Of a DNA stretch of 64,000 nt, positions 19,400 through 28,338 are shown piece by piece. Below the pieces are notes generated by a model. That model was not told the DNA's origin. It saw only the letters and a program-made list of their open reading frames with translations, and did no database searches. Position 1 is the stretch's first letter. Each line of letters starts with the position of its first letter. A program made the translations under genes and the position numbers. The stretch is from Veillonella parvula (GTDB lineage Bacteria; Bacillota; Negativicutes; Veillonellales; Veillonellaceae), in NCBI RefSeq assembly GCF_036456085.1, contig NZ_CP138632.1, positions 1,097,001 through 1,161,000 on the forward strand, in the 5' to 3' direction.

Positions 19400-20623
19400 C
19401 TATTCAGACAATATCTCGCTGGAATTTAAACGTTTAATAATGTAGCCATTATGTTTGAAAGTATCAATAATGTGTTGGATGTGCTCTTCACCATTTGTTT
19501 CTACCGTTACTTGCAATTCCACTTCATGGAAACGGTCAAGGTTTTTGAACTGATTATGGTCGAGTTTAATAACATTTGCATCTGCATCTGCTAACATTTG
19601 AGATACAGCCACTAACTGGCCAGGTTTATCAGGAAGGTTAACGGAGAAGGTAAAGATACGACCGCGCAATACGAGGCCTTTATTAATCATTGACGAAATA
19701 GTTAGTACGTCGATATTACCACCACTGACGATAGCTACCACCTTTTTACCGCGGCACTCTAATTTCTTGAGACCAGCGAGTGGCAAAATACCAGAGTTTT
19801 CTGCTACTAACTTATGTTTTTCAACAAGCAATAAAAATGCTTCCATCAATTCATAATCAGAAACGGTAATAATTTCATCTACATATTGCTTGATATATTC
19901 TAATGTAGTTTCTCCAATTTGACGTACTGCCGTACCATCTGCAATCGTCGCCACTTCATCGAGAGGTACAGGATGATCAGCCTTTAAGGCAGCTAGGGCA
20001 CTCGCTGCACCTTCTGGTTCTACACCGATAATCTTAACACGCGGATTTTTTAATTTCGCCGCAGCCGCAATACCAGATACGATACCACCGCCCCCAACAG
20101 GAACGAGCAAAATATCCGCATCAGGCAATTCATCAAGCACCTCAAGGGCAATCGTACCTTGCCCTTCTATTACATCTTCATCATTAAACGGATGAACGAA
20201 CACATAGCCGTGTTCTTTTTGCAACTCCATCGCCTTTTGATAGGCTTCGTCATAAATCTCGCCGAATAGTACAACATCTGCACCGTATTGTTTTGTAGCA
20301 TTCACCTTGATAAGAGGCGTGTGTTTCGGCATGACAATAGTCGCTTTAATACCAAGACGTTTCGCAGCAAGGGCCACGCCTTGTGCATGATTACCGGCAG
20401 ACGCAGCGATAACACCGCGCGCCTTTTCCTCTTCTGTTAGTTTTGCAATTTTATTATAAGCTCCACGAACCTTGAAAGAGCCTGTTATTTGCAAGTTTTC
20501 TGGCTTGATGTATACATCATTTCCACACTCGTCAGAAAACACATCACTATGAAGTAACTTCGTTTTCACAGTGATTGTGCTCAATCGCTCACGAGCCTCC
20601 ATAAAATCATATAACTTATACAT
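19400..20623 (-). CDS. ilvA: threonine ammonia-lyase
   Basis: Makes 2-oxobutyrate from threonine for isoleucine synthesis. I chose the ATG at 20623, 9 nt after AGGAG; the upstream GTG is too close to the Shine-Dalgarno. 407 residues. PLP lysine K51 is in TGSFKVRGAYN, and the glycine loop is PVGGGGIVSGIA (near 180). Residues about 325-405 form a single ACT-like domain (FSVNLPDKPGQLVAVSQML). This is the short one-ACT type, so allosteric control may differ from the two-domain E. coli IlvA. It sits between ilvD and ilvB. Confidence 0.94.
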   Translation of the reverse strand: MYKLYDFMEARERLSTITVKTKLLHSDVFSDECGNDVYIKPENLQITGSFKVRGAYNKIAKLTEEEKARGVIAASAGNHAQGVALAAKRLGIKATIVMPKHTPLIKVNATKQYGADVVLFGEIYDEAYQKAMELQKEHGYVFVHPFNDEDVIEGQGTIALEVLDELPDADILLVPVGGGGIVSGIAAAAKLKNPRVKIIGVEPEGAASALAALKADHPVPLDEVATIADGTAVRQIGETTLEYIKQYVDEIITVSDYELMEAFLLLVEKHKLVAENSGILPLAGLKKLECRGKKVVAIVSGGNIDVLTISSMINKGLVLRGRIFTFSVNLPDKPGQLVAVSQMLADADANVIKLDHNQFKNLDRFHEVELQVTVETNGEEHIQHIIDTFKHNGYIIKRLNSSEILSE

Positions 20624-20665
20624 ATACACGGTCTCCTCTAGTTAGTATTAAATGAAAGTCGAGTA

Positions 20666-22336
20666 TTAGTCTTCAAATACTTCGATAGCACCTTGTGCAG
20701 CAGAGGATACGTGAAGAGCGTATTTTTTAAGATATCCAGTTACATTGGATTTGAATGGTTTCAATGCAGCTTTACGACGAGCGATTTCATCATCAGATAC
20801 AGCTAGTTCCAATTTACCGTTTGGAATATCGATGTTGATAATATCACCATCTTCAACGATAGCAATGGTACCGCCTGCAGCTGCTTCTGGAGATACATGT
20901 CCGATGGATGCACCACGAGTCGCACCAGAGAAGCGTCCATCTGTCAACAAAGCTACATCTTTATCTAGGCCCATACCAGCAATCATAGATGTTGGAGTCA
21001 ACATTTCACGCATACCAGGACCGCCTTTAGGGCCTTCGTAGCGGATAACTACAACATCACCTTTTACGATTTTACCGCCCGTAATAGCTTCAACCGCTTC
21101 TTCTTCGCTGTTGAATACCTTTGCTGGACCAGAGTGAACAAGCATATCTGCATCTACGGCACCGGCTTTTACAACGGAACCATCTACAGCAAGGTTCCCT
21201 TTGAGAACCGCGATACCACCAGTTTCATGTACTGGATTATCCCATGGATGAATAACATCTTCATCCACAACATGAGCGGCCGCTGCAATTTCACCTTGTG
21301 TTTTAAGAGCAACAGTTTTGCAATCTGTATGAAGACGACCATTTTCTGCTAAACGTTTCAACACGGCAGATACACCACCTGCAGCGTACAAGTCTTCAAT
21401 GAAATATACGCCAGATGGAGATAATTTAGATAATTGAGGTGTATTTTGAGCGATGCGATCGAAATCGTCTAAGGATAATGGTACACCTGCTTCGTGAGCA
21501 ATAGCCGGTAAATGAAGCGCCGTATTAGAGGAACCACCCAAAGCCATATCAAGAGCTACCGCATTTTCAAAGGCTTCACGAGTCATAATATCTTTAGGGC
21601 GAAGGTTTGCTTTTAATACCTCTACCGCTTGCATACCTGCTAATTTAGCTAAGCGCAAACGTTCAGAATATACCGCTGGGATTGTACCATTGCCAGGAAG
21701 GCCCATACCGAGAGCTTCTGTTAAACAGTTCATTGTATTTGCTGTATACATACCAGAGCAAGAGCCACATGTAGGACATGCCGTATTTTCGATATCGGCT
21801 AACTCAGCATCATCCATTTCACCAGTTTGATGTTTGCCTACGGCCTCGAATACGTCGGACAAACCAATCTTTTTACCTTTATGTACACCAGCGAGCATAG
21901 CCCCACCAGACACGAATACAGATGGGATATTAAGACGCGCAGCTGCAATCAACATGCCTGGCACTACCTTATCACAGTTTGGAATAAATACCATCGCATC
22001 GAATGGTGTAGCCATAGCAGTAGCTTCGATGGAATCTGCAATGATATTACGTGTAACTAAGGAGTATTTCATGCCGATATGGTTCATTGCCAAACCATCG
22101 CAAATACCGATAGTATTGAACTCGATTGGCACACCACCTGCGTTGCGGATACCGTCTTTTACGGCTTGTACAATATTTTTCAGGCCTACGTGACCAGGGA
22201 TGATTTCATTGAAAGAGTTGGCAATACCGATGACGGGTCTACCCATTTCTTCATCAACAAAACCTAGAGCTTTTAGTAAAGATCTGTGTGGTGCACGTGC
22301 TACGCCTGTTTTCAAATTGTCACTTCTACAACTCAT
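20666..22336 (-). CDS. ilvD: dihydroxy-acid dehydratase
   Basis: Iron-sulfur dehydratase, third step of valine/isoleucine synthesis. I chose the ATG at 22336 ([11 protein letters not shown]), preceded by GAGGAG; 556 residues. The cluster cysteines are visible in [12 protein letters not shown] and [16 protein letters not shown]. The C-terminal [12 protein letters not shown] and [10 protein letters not shown] motifs are intact. It is the first structural gene of the ilv operon. An intrinsic terminator and a Leu/Ile/Val-rich leader ORF lie upstream. Confidence 0.97.
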   Translation of the reverse strand: MSCRSDNLKTGVARAPHRSLLKALGFVDEEMGRPVIGIANSFNEIIPGHVGLKNIVQAVKDGIRNAGGVPIEFNTIGICDGLAMNHIGMKYSLVTRNIIADSIEATAMATPFDAMVFIPNCDKVVPGMLIAAARLNIPSVFVSGGAMLAGVHKGKKIGLSDVFEAVGKHQTGEMDDAELADIENTACPTCGSCSGMYTANTMNCLTEALGMGLPGNGTIPAVYSERLRLAKLAGMQAVEVLKANLRPKDIMTREAFENAVALDMALGGSSNTALHLPAIAHEAGVPLSLDDFDRIAQNTPQLSKLSPSGVYFIEDLYAAGGVSAVLKRLAENGRLHTDCKTVALKTQGEIAAAAHVVDEDVIHPWDNPVHETGGIAVLKGNLAVDGSVVKAGAVDADMLVHSGPAKVFNSEEEAVEAITGGKIVKGDVVVIRYEGPKGGPGMREMLTPTSMIAGMGLDKDVALLTDGRFSGATRGASIGHVSPEAAAGGTIAIVEDGDIINIDIPNGKLELAVSDDEIARRKAALKPFKSNVTGYLKKYALHVSSAAQGAIEVFED

Positions 22337-22387
22337 GTTAATCTCCTCACTTTTGAAAGCATCCACTTGGACAGCTTTCACGACGCA

Positions 22388-22420
22388 TAAAAAAAGACGA
22401 TTCCAATGAATCGTCTTAAA
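22388..22420 (-). terminator. leader (attenuator-type) terminator upstream of ilvD
   Basis: A perfect 10-bp stem AAGACGATTC/GAATCGTCTT with a 4-nt loop, followed by seven T on the minus strand. It lies 52 nt upstream of the ilvD ATG and downstream of the leader ORF, so transcription of ilvD must read through it. I did not find a clear antiterminator pairing by eye. Confidence 0.8.
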
Positions 22421-22527
22421 AGTTTACAAATGATATTCCTTTTGTTTACAGAATTCCTATATACATAAATAATCCTATGTACCCCTTGGAATAAATACAC
22501 ATAAGAAACAAACCATATAGTCAAATC

Positions 22528-22659
22528 TTATTGATTGTATATTAAACCATTCGCGGAACTTCTAAGACAAAAACGTGTTAAGTTGTTGTTCATAATTCGA
22601 ATGTCATTAATAATCACGACTAGCGCAATAATCAATAAGCTAATGACTAAACCTAACAT
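22528..22659 (-). CDS. ilv leader peptide candidate (43 residues)
   Basis: ATG at 22659 with a perfect AGGAGG 4 nt upstream. The first 17 residues, MLGLVISLLIIALVVII, are almost all Leu, Ile and Val, followed by a polar tail ending LIYNQ. The composition recalls the E. coli ilvGMEDA leader (many Leu, Val and Ile codons). It lies between the presumed promoter and an intrinsic terminator ahead of ilvD, the classic order for ribosome-mediated attenuation. Caveats: the stop codon is about 108 nt from the terminator, longer than in E. coli, and a hydrophobic 43-mer could instead be a small membrane protein. No T-box consensus was seen in the region. Confidence 0.65.
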   Translation of the reverse strand: MLGLVISLLIIALVVIINDIRIMNNNLTRFCLRSSANGLIYNQ

Positions 22660-22870
22660 GTTTCCTCCTAAAATATTCTGTAATATTAATCACGGAATAA
22701 TAATAACACGTTATATTATCCCGCGCAAGATAATTCACAATAAATTCTATAGATTCATCATAGTTTTTTGTGAAGTTCACCATACCCAAAAACTATAGCA
22801 AACCTAGTAAGGTATAAAAAATATAGATATAACAAGAAAAATCCCTCACCGTAGTGAGGGATTGAATATA
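22660..22870. other. ilv upstream region, promoter not resolved
   Basis: AT-rich stretch between the DASS gene and the ilv leader ORF. On the minus strand TTGTGA followed after 16 nt by TAATAT (about 22740-22713) is a possible promoter. A near-palindrome TAATATAAC/GTGTTATTA overlaps its -10 and could be an operator. Both are weak motif matches. The DASS terminator occupies 22834-22863. Confidence 0.3.
22834..22863 (-). terminator. intrinsic terminator of the DASS transporter gene
   Basis: Stem AATCCCTCAC/GTGAGGGATT with a 4-nt loop and TTTTTCTT on the minus strand, directly after the gene. Confidence 0.88.
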
Positions 22871-24274
22871 TTATAAAATACCAAAGAGCCACATGCCAAA
22901 GGTGCCGCCCCAGAAATGAATGAGGAAGCTCACCACAGAGATAGCAAGGCCTACGCGCCACCACGTACCTTGTGGCACATAGCCAGCACCAAAGAAGATC
23001 GGTGTTACACCCGAACTATAGTGAGTCAATGTACAGCCAGGACTGTTCATCAAACCAAAGAGCAATATCGTAAACGGAATAGGAGCCCCCATCGCCACTA
23101 AAATGGCTGCAAAGGCGGAGAACAGAGCCGTAATACGCGCCGTACCACTGGCAAAGAAATACTGAGAGTACACAAAGGTAGCGGAAATGATAAAGGACGC
23201 CCAGAACCAGTCAAAGCCAGCTAAATGTTGACTTACAAAATCTGCAAAGACAGCTACTACACCGAGTTTACCAAGCAACCCAGCCATGCCCACAAGCGTG
23301 CCCATCCAGATGAGGATATCCCAACCGGTTCGTTCACCCAAAATATCCTCCCACGTAAGAGAGCCTGTTACAACACACGCCAGAACCCCCATCATCGCAA
23401 CAACTGTAGGATGAAGCTTAGTCCAAATCGCTGTAGCCCAAAGCAAGATGCAAAGAACAAAAATAATGGCAACAGAAATTTCAGCCTTCGTAATAGGTCC
23501 AAGAGCATCTAGTTCTTTTTGAGCCATTGCTGCAGCCTCTGGTGTTTCCTTGATTTCTGGTGGATAGATTTTATAGATAAACCAAGGCATCAAAATCATA
23601 CAAATCACACCAGGAATCACACCGGCTTGGAACCATTCCCACCAAGATATATCATAGCCAAACAGTTTAGCACCTAAGGACGTAATAAGCAAGTTACCAC
23701 TACATGCAGTCAAGAAGATCGTTACTGTAATGGTGTTAATAGTATGTGCCGTCGTCATCAAGTACGCCCCAATGCGGCGAGCCGTATTACCATATGGTTC
23801 AGAGTCAAATGCTAAGGAAATATTTTGTACGATGGGGAATACGATACCACCACCACGCGCCGTATTAGATGGTGTAGCTGGAGAAATAATCAAATCTGTA
23901 CAAGCCAAAGCATAGGCAAGCTTTAATGAGCTTGTGCCAAAGGAGCGAATCAAGGTGTACGCAATGCGCTTGCCAAGGCCAGAATTAATAATACCGCGAG
24001 AAAAGAATACGGCTGCTACGATAAGCCACACATTCGCTTCTGCATAGCCACCTAGTGCCTGTACCATAGTGATGGAGTTAGTGGCTACGGCTACAACAAT
24101 ACCAAAAAGCGCCATAATGCCCGTTGGCCAAGGTCGCAATATAAAGCCCACAATAGTAGCCGTAAAGATAGCTAATAAATGCCAACCTTCCGGCTTGATT
24201 GCCTCTGTATGAGGTAAAAACCAAATGACGAGGCCCACTAAAACGGTAAGGGCCGCTCGTGTAAAAGTATTCAT
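22871..24274 (-). CDS. DASS (SLC13)-family anion/dicarboxylate transporter
   Basis: 467 residues with about 11-13 hydrophobic segments. Features of the CitT/2-oxoglutarate-malate translocator branch are visible: SPATPSNTARGGGIVFPIV (near 131) and a mirrored C-terminal SGTARITALFSAFAAILVAMGAP (near 375). Such carriers exchange or import di- and tricarboxylates. Veillonella-type organisms ferment lactate and C4 acids, so a C4-dicarboxylate or citrate substrate is plausible (inference). It follows the cupin gene by 16 nt on the same strand. Confidence 0.88.
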   Translation of the reverse strand: MNTFTRAALTVLVGLVIWFLPHTEAIKPEGWHLLAIFTATIVGFILRPWPTGIMALFGIVVAVATNSITMVQALGGYAEANVWLIVAAVFFSRGIINSGLGKRIAYTLIRSFGTSSLKLAYALACTDLIISPATPSNTARGGGIVFPIVQNISLAFDSEPYGNTARRIGAYLMTTAHTINTITVTIFLTACSGNLLITSLGAKLFGYDISWWEWFQAGVIPGVICMILMPWFIYKIYPPEIKETPEAAAMAQKELDALGPITKAEISVAIIFVLCILLWATAIWTKLHPTVVAMMGVLACVVTGSLTWEDILGERTGWDILIWMGTLVGMAGLLGKLGVVAVFADFVSQHLAGFDWFWASFIISATFVYSQYFFASGTARITALFSAFAAILVAMGAPIPFTILLFGLMNSPGCTLTHYSSGVTPIFFGAGYVPQGTWWRVGLAISVVSFLIHFWGGTFGMWLFGIL

Positions 24275-24290
24275 AGAACCTCCATTAGGC

Positions 24291-24734
24291 TTAACAACTT
24301 TCCAAAAATTCTTTGATCTTAGGATTTGCTCTTAACGCATCCATTTCTTCAGGGGATAATAATTTTACCTTATCTCGATCTTGATTAACTAAACAAAGGA
24401 ATCCAATATAATCCCCTTTATTAGCTCGGAATTGATGGATTGTGTTACCGGGAATTTCGATAAAGTCGCCAGATTTTACATCATGAATCTCATCGCCTAA
24501 TAACAATTGCCCCTTACCACGGAAAATCATAACCATATGAGTATGCTCATGATATTCTAAGGTGGAATAGCCCCCAGGCAAGCATTCAAAATAGCGGAAT
24601 TGACATGGAATATCATAAGCCCCATCGTATAATACTTGACGTGTTACATCTTTAAAAGGACTACCATCTTGCTTATACACCAAGGTTTCGATACCATCCC
24701 ACTTAAAATTTTTAGCATCAAACTTACGTATCAT
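24291..24734 (-). CDS. cupin-domain protein
   Basis: 147 residues. Residues about 50-115 form a cupin barrel: motif 1 YHEHTHMVMIFRGKGQLLLG with metal-ligand histidines and motif 2 EIPGNTIHQF. The catalytic or sensing role is unknown. It lies 16 nt before the DASS transporter gene and directly after the HMA-gene terminator, so it may depend on readthrough or on a promoter I did not find. Confidence 0.85.
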   Translation of the reverse strand: MIRKFDAKNFKWDGIETLVYKQDGSPFKDVTRQVLYDGAYDIPCQFRYFECLPGGYSTLEYHEHTHMVMIFRGKGQLLLGDEIHDVKSGDFIEIPGNTIHQFRANKGDYIGFLCLVNQDRDKVKLLSPEEMDALRANPKIKEFLESC

Positions 24735-24751
24735 CGTATTACCTCTTTAAA

Positions 24752-24793
24752 CAAAAAAGGGCTGCATCGAAACAAGGTTTCAATACAGCTCCA
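24752..24793 (-). terminator. intrinsic terminator of the pgl-tatA-HMA run
   Basis: A 15-bp stem with G-U pairs (GGAGCTGTATTGAAAC with GTTTCGATGCAGCCC on the minus strand) and TTTTTT, 10 nt after the HMA gene. Confidence 0.82.
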
Positions 24794-24802
24794 TCGGTTC
24801 GA

Positions 24803-25111
24803 TTATTTGAAGAGACGTTTCAAAGTGCCTAGTAATCCATGACTATGTTTTTGTACACCGTCTGCAACGCCTGCCACTTCAAAGCCAGTTCGTTCAATGG
24901 CTTTTGTAATAACTTCTACAGATGCTTTTGTTGGATCAAAAGAAACAGTAGCAGTCTTTTCTGGCAAATCTACTTCTGCACTTAATACACCAGGCAAACC
25001 TAGAGATGCACCTTCAACTGTTTCTTTACAGTTGTTGCACATCATCCCCGGTACAGTAAATACCTTTGTTACAACGCCATTATCTTCGCCACAACCACAA
25101 TCTTTGCACAT
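24803..25111 (-). CDS. heavy-metal-associated (HMA) domain protein
   Basis: 102 residues. Residues about 15-82 are an HMA fold with the metal loop VPGMMCNNC (C25, C28), typical of copper chaperones. Extra cysteines C2, C5 and C7 at the N-terminus (MCKDCGCGE) could form a second site. The C-terminal tail (HSHGLLGTLKRLFK) is amphipathic. It lies 14 nt after tatA. No P-type copper ATPase is nearby, so the partner is unknown. Confidence 0.87.
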   Translation of the reverse strand: MCKDCGCGEDNGVVTKVFTVPGMMCNNCKETVEGASLGLPGVLSAEVDLPEKTATVSFDPTKASVEVITKAIERTGFEVAGVADGVQKHSHGLLGTLKRLFK

Positions 25112-25125
25112 AGTGTTACCTCCTA

Positions 25126-25368
25126 TTAATCGTTAGCTTCTTTATGTTTATCGTCGTTCTTAGCCCCTGCTGTCACATCGATAGTAGTCGCTTTCTTAAC
25201 GGCTTCTTTCGTTTCATCAACAGCCTTTTTAGGCCCCGAAATAGCATCTTTAAACTCATTGATGCCTTTACCAATAGCTTTACCGACTTCAGGCAATTTA
25301 CCAGGTCCGAAGATAACTAGAGCAATCACTAATATAACTATTAATTCAGGTGTTCCTATAGACCCCAT
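25126..25368 (-). CDS. tatA: TatA/E-family twin-arginine translocase subunit
   Basis: 80 residues. One N-terminal membrane helix ([15 protein letters not shown]), the [16 protein letters not shown] hinge and amphipathic helix, and a lysine/acid-rich tail are the TatA layout. TatA multimers form the pore for folded proteins. No tatC or tatB is in the window. It sits between pgl and the HMA gene. Confidence 0.93.
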   Translation of the reverse strand: MGSIGTPELIVILVIALVIFGPGKLPEVGKAIGKGINEFKDAISGPKKAVDETKEAVKKATTIDVTAGAKNDDKHKEAND

Positions 25369-25404
25369 ATGTATCTCCTTTATTTTTACTACTACTTATA
25401 CTCT

Positions 25405-26160
25405 TTAGTGTACATCATCATAGGCTGCCTTGTCCACATACCAGGTCATGGCTTCTTGTGAAAGCACCGCTCCAGGCAATACACGACCAATGCGTTTTTC
25501 CCAAGGTAAATCCTCGTAATCTTCGCGTTGATACAATACCTTTGTCAAAGCAGTTCGCTTACTTTCACCAGTTACGGTAAACCAAATAGCATCGGATTTT
25601 GCTAAGAACGAAAAGGTCATAGAAATACGTTCCCATACCTTTCCATCCTCAACGGCTACCACCTCTTGATCTGTGACACGCAATGCATGAGAACCTGCAA
25701 ATAGACCGGCTGTATGACCATCTTCGCCAAGATCGAGCAATGCCAAATCTAGTCCACTTTTTTTACAAGCCTTGAGAACATTCTTAACCTCTTTCTCGTA
25801 TTCCGCTGCCGCTTCTATTACAGTTTTAGAATCTGTATTAATTGGCAAGAAATGAGCCGCCCCTTTCGCCTTACACAACAAGTAAGGTTTCACGCGATTG
25901 AAGTAATTATCCTCATGAGATTGCGGCAAGAATCGCTCATCAGTCCACACAAAGAATATGCGTTCCCAATTTAGGCGTTCAATATATTCTGGGGAATTAA
26001 GCAATTCTAATAAACCATTAATAACAGTCCCGCCCGTAATACCAACAACACACGTTTCAGTGCGATTGATTTCCTCGTTGGTAAAAGCAATAAAATCCTC
26101 TGCCAATGCTTGAACTACATCGCTAGGGCTGTCATAACATTTAATTGTATCTTGAGCCAT
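25405..26160 (-). CDS. pgl: 6-phosphogluconolactonase
   Basis: Hydrolyses 6-phosphogluconolactone in the oxidative pentose phosphate route. I chose the ATG at 26160 (MAQDTIKCYDS), 10 nt after AGGAGG; 251 residues. The NagB-like fold motifs VGITGGTVINGLLELL, FFVWTDERFLP and LLDLGEDGHTAGLF are present. tatA starts 36 nt downstream. No zwf or gnd is in the window, so its pathway context is not local. Confidence 0.9.
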   Translation of the reverse strand: MAQDTIKCYDSPSDVVQALAEDFIAFTNEEINRTETCVVGITGGTVINGLLELLNSPEYIERLNWERIFFVWTDERFLPQSHEDNYFNRVKPYLLCKAKGAAHFLPINTDSKTVIEAAAEYEKEVKNVLKACKKSGLDLALLDLGEDGHTAGLFAGSHALRVTDQEVVAVEDGKVWERISMTFSFLAKSDAIWFTVTGESKRTALTKVLYQREDYEDLPWEKRIGRVLPGAVLSQEAMTWYVDKAAYDDVH

Positions 26161-26196
26161 GTAATAATGACCTCCTAAAACTATTTCAATAGTTCT

Positions 26197-26225
26197 ATTA
26201 TATACACTTTTTCTGTGTAATGAAA
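26197..26225 (-). promoter_or_regulatory. candidate pgl promoter
   Basis: TTTCAT (26225-26220), a 17-nt spacer and TATAAT (26202-26197). Confidence 0.5.
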
Positions 26226-26229
26226 GCAA

Positions 26230-26270
26230 AACCGATGTAACTCAATAGTTGGAGCCACATCGGTTCTAAT
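26230..26270 (-). terminator. terminator-like hairpin after the enoyl-CoA hydratase gene
   Basis: AACCGATGT pairs with ACATCGGTT around an 18-nt loop that can fold further; on the minus strand the stem is followed by TTTTGCTTTC, a moderate T-run. Confidence 0.65.
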
Positions 26271-26330
26271 TATATTTGTATTTTCTTATGAATTACAGGA
26301 AATTCCATTCCGTATATTCATAAATCAATA

Positions 26331-27122
26331 TTATTGTTGACCAAATTTAGGACGGCGACGCTCTGTAAACGCACGGACTCCTTCTTTGAAGTCCTCTGAA
26401 AGACCTAATTTACATTGGTTCTCTACTTCAAACTTCTTGTACTCTTCCCAACCCGCTAAGAAGCTATTCCACATCATTTCCTTCATAACGCGGTAAGATT
26501 GTGCAGGCCCTTTTGCCAACTTCTCAACAAGGCGTCTTGTAGCAGTCTCTAAATCTTCTAATTCACAAACCTTATACACAAAGCCAAGTTCCTTACCCTT
26601 TTCAGCAGATACGGCTTCACCGGTCATGACAATATGCATAGCACGGTTCATACCAATAGAACGCGTCAACAAGAATAAACCGCCTGCATCAGGAGCAAGG
26701 CCAACATTTACAAAGGCTTGAATAAAGCGTACGTTATTAGCAGCTACAACAAAATCTGCCGCCAAAGCCATATTGAAGGCAGCACCTGCTGCAGCCCCTT
26801 GAAGGCTCATGATAACAGGTTTTGGTAACTTCTTCATAGCCATAGAAATCTCAGCTACTAGCTCAACGATTTCAAATAAAGACTCAGTATCCCCTTCGTT
26901 TACAGCGCGCTCCATCTCTGTTAAATCGCCACCCGCAGAGAACACCTTCCCCTCTGCATTGATAAGCAATGCACGAACACTTTCATCATTATGAGCTTTA
27001 TCTAAAACCTCAAGAATCTCCTTGCACATCTCGATATTAAAACCATTGGCTACCGTCGGACGATTAAAGGTCAACGTACCAATGCCGTTGTCCACTACGT
27101 ACTGAATTGTATTATAAATCAT
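26331..27122 (-). CDS. enoyl-CoA hydratase/isomerase family protein
   Basis: 263 residues of the crotonase fold. The two oxyanion-hole segments are FSAGGDLTEM (near 61) and LQGAAAGAAFNMALAADFVVA (near 105). LTRSIGMNRAMHIVMTGEAVSA and a C-terminal ERRRPKF are also family-like. The exact acyl-CoA substrate cannot be read from the sequence, and no other fatty-acid or butyrate genes are nearby. It appears to be monocistronic. Confidence 0.88.
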   Translation of the reverse strand: MIYNTIQYVVDNGIGTLTFNRPTVANGFNIEMCKEILEVLDKAHNDESVRALLINAEGKVFSAGGDLTEMERAVNEGDTESLFEIVELVAEISMAMKKLPKPVIMSLQGAAAGAAFNMALAADFVVAANNVRFIQAFVNVGLAPDAGGLFLLTRSIGMNRAMHIVMTGEAVSAEKGKELGFVYKVCELEDLETATRRLVEKLAKGPAQSYRVMKEMMWNSFLAGWEEYKKFEVENQCKLGLSEDFKEGVRAFTERRRPKFGQQ

Positions 27123-27174
27123 ATGAGTTCTCCTATATGAAAATCTATTTTCGAAAAAATTCGATTATATCTCT

Positions 27175-27203
27175 ATTATAGGAGAATTAAATGTCTGTGT
27201 AAA
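27175..27203 (-). promoter_or_regulatory. promoter of the enoyl-CoA hydratase gene
   Basis: TTTACA (27203-27198), a 17-nt spacer and TATAAT (27180-27175), 53 nt before the ATG. Confidence 0.6.
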
Positions 27204-27275
27204 TGATAGAATTAAATAATCCTATGAATTAAAACTTAAGATAAATATAATCTAAGTTAAAAACTATATATGATG

Positions 27276-27310
27276 CAAAAACACCTGCAGACATTGTCTG
27301 CAGGTGTAAT
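27276..27310 (-). terminator. intrinsic terminator of rplM-rpsI
   Basis: A perfect 12-bp stem ACACCTGCAGAC/GTCTGCAGGTGT with a 3-nt loop, followed by TTTTTG on the minus strand. Confidence 0.92.
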
Positions 27311-27327
27311 ATCCTGTATTCCCAATA

Positions 27328-27720
27328 TTAACGTTTGGAGAATTGGCTTGCTTTGCGGGCTTTTTTAAGACCGTATTTTTTACGTTCTTTCATACGTGGG
27401 TCACGAGTCAAGAAGCCAGCTTTTTTCAAAGATTGACGAAGTTCGCCATCTACGTCCAATAACGCACGGGAAATACCGTGACGAATTGCACCAGCTTGAC
27501 CGGAAGGACCACCACCAGCTACAGTTGCGATAACATCATATTGTTCAACTGTGTTAGTCAAGTTCAAAGGTTGTTTTACGATCAATTCCAAAGTTTGGCG
27601 ACCGAAATAATCATTAAGTTCACGTTTGTTAACAGTGATTTTACCTGTTCCCGGTACCAGACGAACTCTAGCAACGGAAGATTTTCTACGACCAGTGCCG
27701 TAATATTGTGCTACTGCCAT
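27328..27720 (-). CDS. rpsI: 30S ribosomal protein S9
   Basis: 130 residues. [16 protein letters not shown] at the N-terminus and the basic tail ending SQFSKR, which reaches the P-site tRNA, are diagnostic. It follows rplM by 20 nt, the usual L13-S9 pair. In Bacillus this pair directly follows truA; here it is about 13 kb away. Confidence 0.98.
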   Translation of the reverse strand: MAVAQYYGTGRRKSSVARVRLVPGTGKITVNKRELNDYFGRQTLELIVKQPLNLTNTVEQYDVIATVAGGGPSGQAGAIRHGISRALLDVDGELRQSLKKAGFLTRDPRMKERKKYGLKKARKASQFSKR

Positions 27721-27740
27721 TATATATTCCTCCCTCTAGA

Positions 27741-28181
27741 TTATCGTACGGAAATTTCTAACACTTCTGGTTTTTGAGCTGCATGTGGATGCTCAGGGCC
27801 AGCGTATACGTTTAATTTACGGTATTGTTGTGCACCCAATTTGTTTTTTGGAAGCATGCCACGAACTGCCATTTCAACAACACGTTCAGGTTGTTTTTCA
27901 AGCATCATGGACAATTTAGTGAAACGGGAACCACCTGGGTAACCAGAGTGACGGAAGTATTCCTTTTGTTCCAATTTTTTACCAGTTACGCGAATTTTTT
28001 CTGCGTTTACAACGATCACATGGTCACCAGTGTCTACGTGTGGTGTGAAAGTTGGTTTATTTTTGCCCCGAAGAACTTTTGCAACTTCGGCAGCAAGGCG
28101 TCCTAAAGTTTTACCTTCAGCGTCAACAACATACCATTTCCGTTCGATTGTGTTCGGATTGGCCATATATGTAGTTTTCAT
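27741..28181 (-). CDS. rplM: 50S ribosomal protein L13
   Basis: 146 residues. Motifs [29 protein letters not shown] and [12 protein letters not shown] are diagnostic. The start MKTTYM aligns with E. coli L13 and follows AGGAGG. The 90-nt leader between its promoter and ATG may carry an autoregulatory fold of the L13-leader type, which I could not confirm. Confidence 0.98.
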   Translation of the reverse strand: MKTTYMANPNTIERKWYVVDAEGKTLGRLAAEVAKVLRGKNKPTFTPHVDTGDHVIVVNAEKIRVTGKKLEQKEYFRHSGYPGGSRFTKLSMMLEKQPERVVEMAVRGMLPKNKLGAQQYRKLNVYAGPEHPHAAQKPEVLEISVR

Positions 28182-28277
28182 GCTGCATATCCTCCTAATA
28201 ACGTCATAATTCTACCAAAATCAGCTTGTCCTTTGCTTCCGGGGCTAATGGAAACACGACTAAAGCTTACTCAAAAT

Positions 28278-28306
28278 AGTATACAGATTTTATGGGTTTG
28301 TGTCAA
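28278..28306 (-). promoter_or_regulatory. rplM-rpsI promoter
   Basis: Consensus TTGACA (28306-28301), a 17-nt spacer and TATACT (28283-28278) on the minus strand. Confidence 0.8.
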
Positions 28307-28338
28307 TTAAAATTTAGTAGTTATACGCTATCATCAAA

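Noticed and set aside
22382-22870. T-box riboswitch upstream of ilvD
   Set aside because: I looked for the conserved GGGTGGNACCGCG box on the minus strand and did not find it; a leader-peptide attenuator fits better.
22758-22964. 68-residue minus-strand ORF at the end of the DASS gene
   Set aside because: It overlaps the DASS coding region and its terminator in another frame and has no independent support.
28182-28277. A defined L13 ribosomal leader structure
   Set aside because: The leader has the right place and length, but I could not derive a convincing fold by eye.
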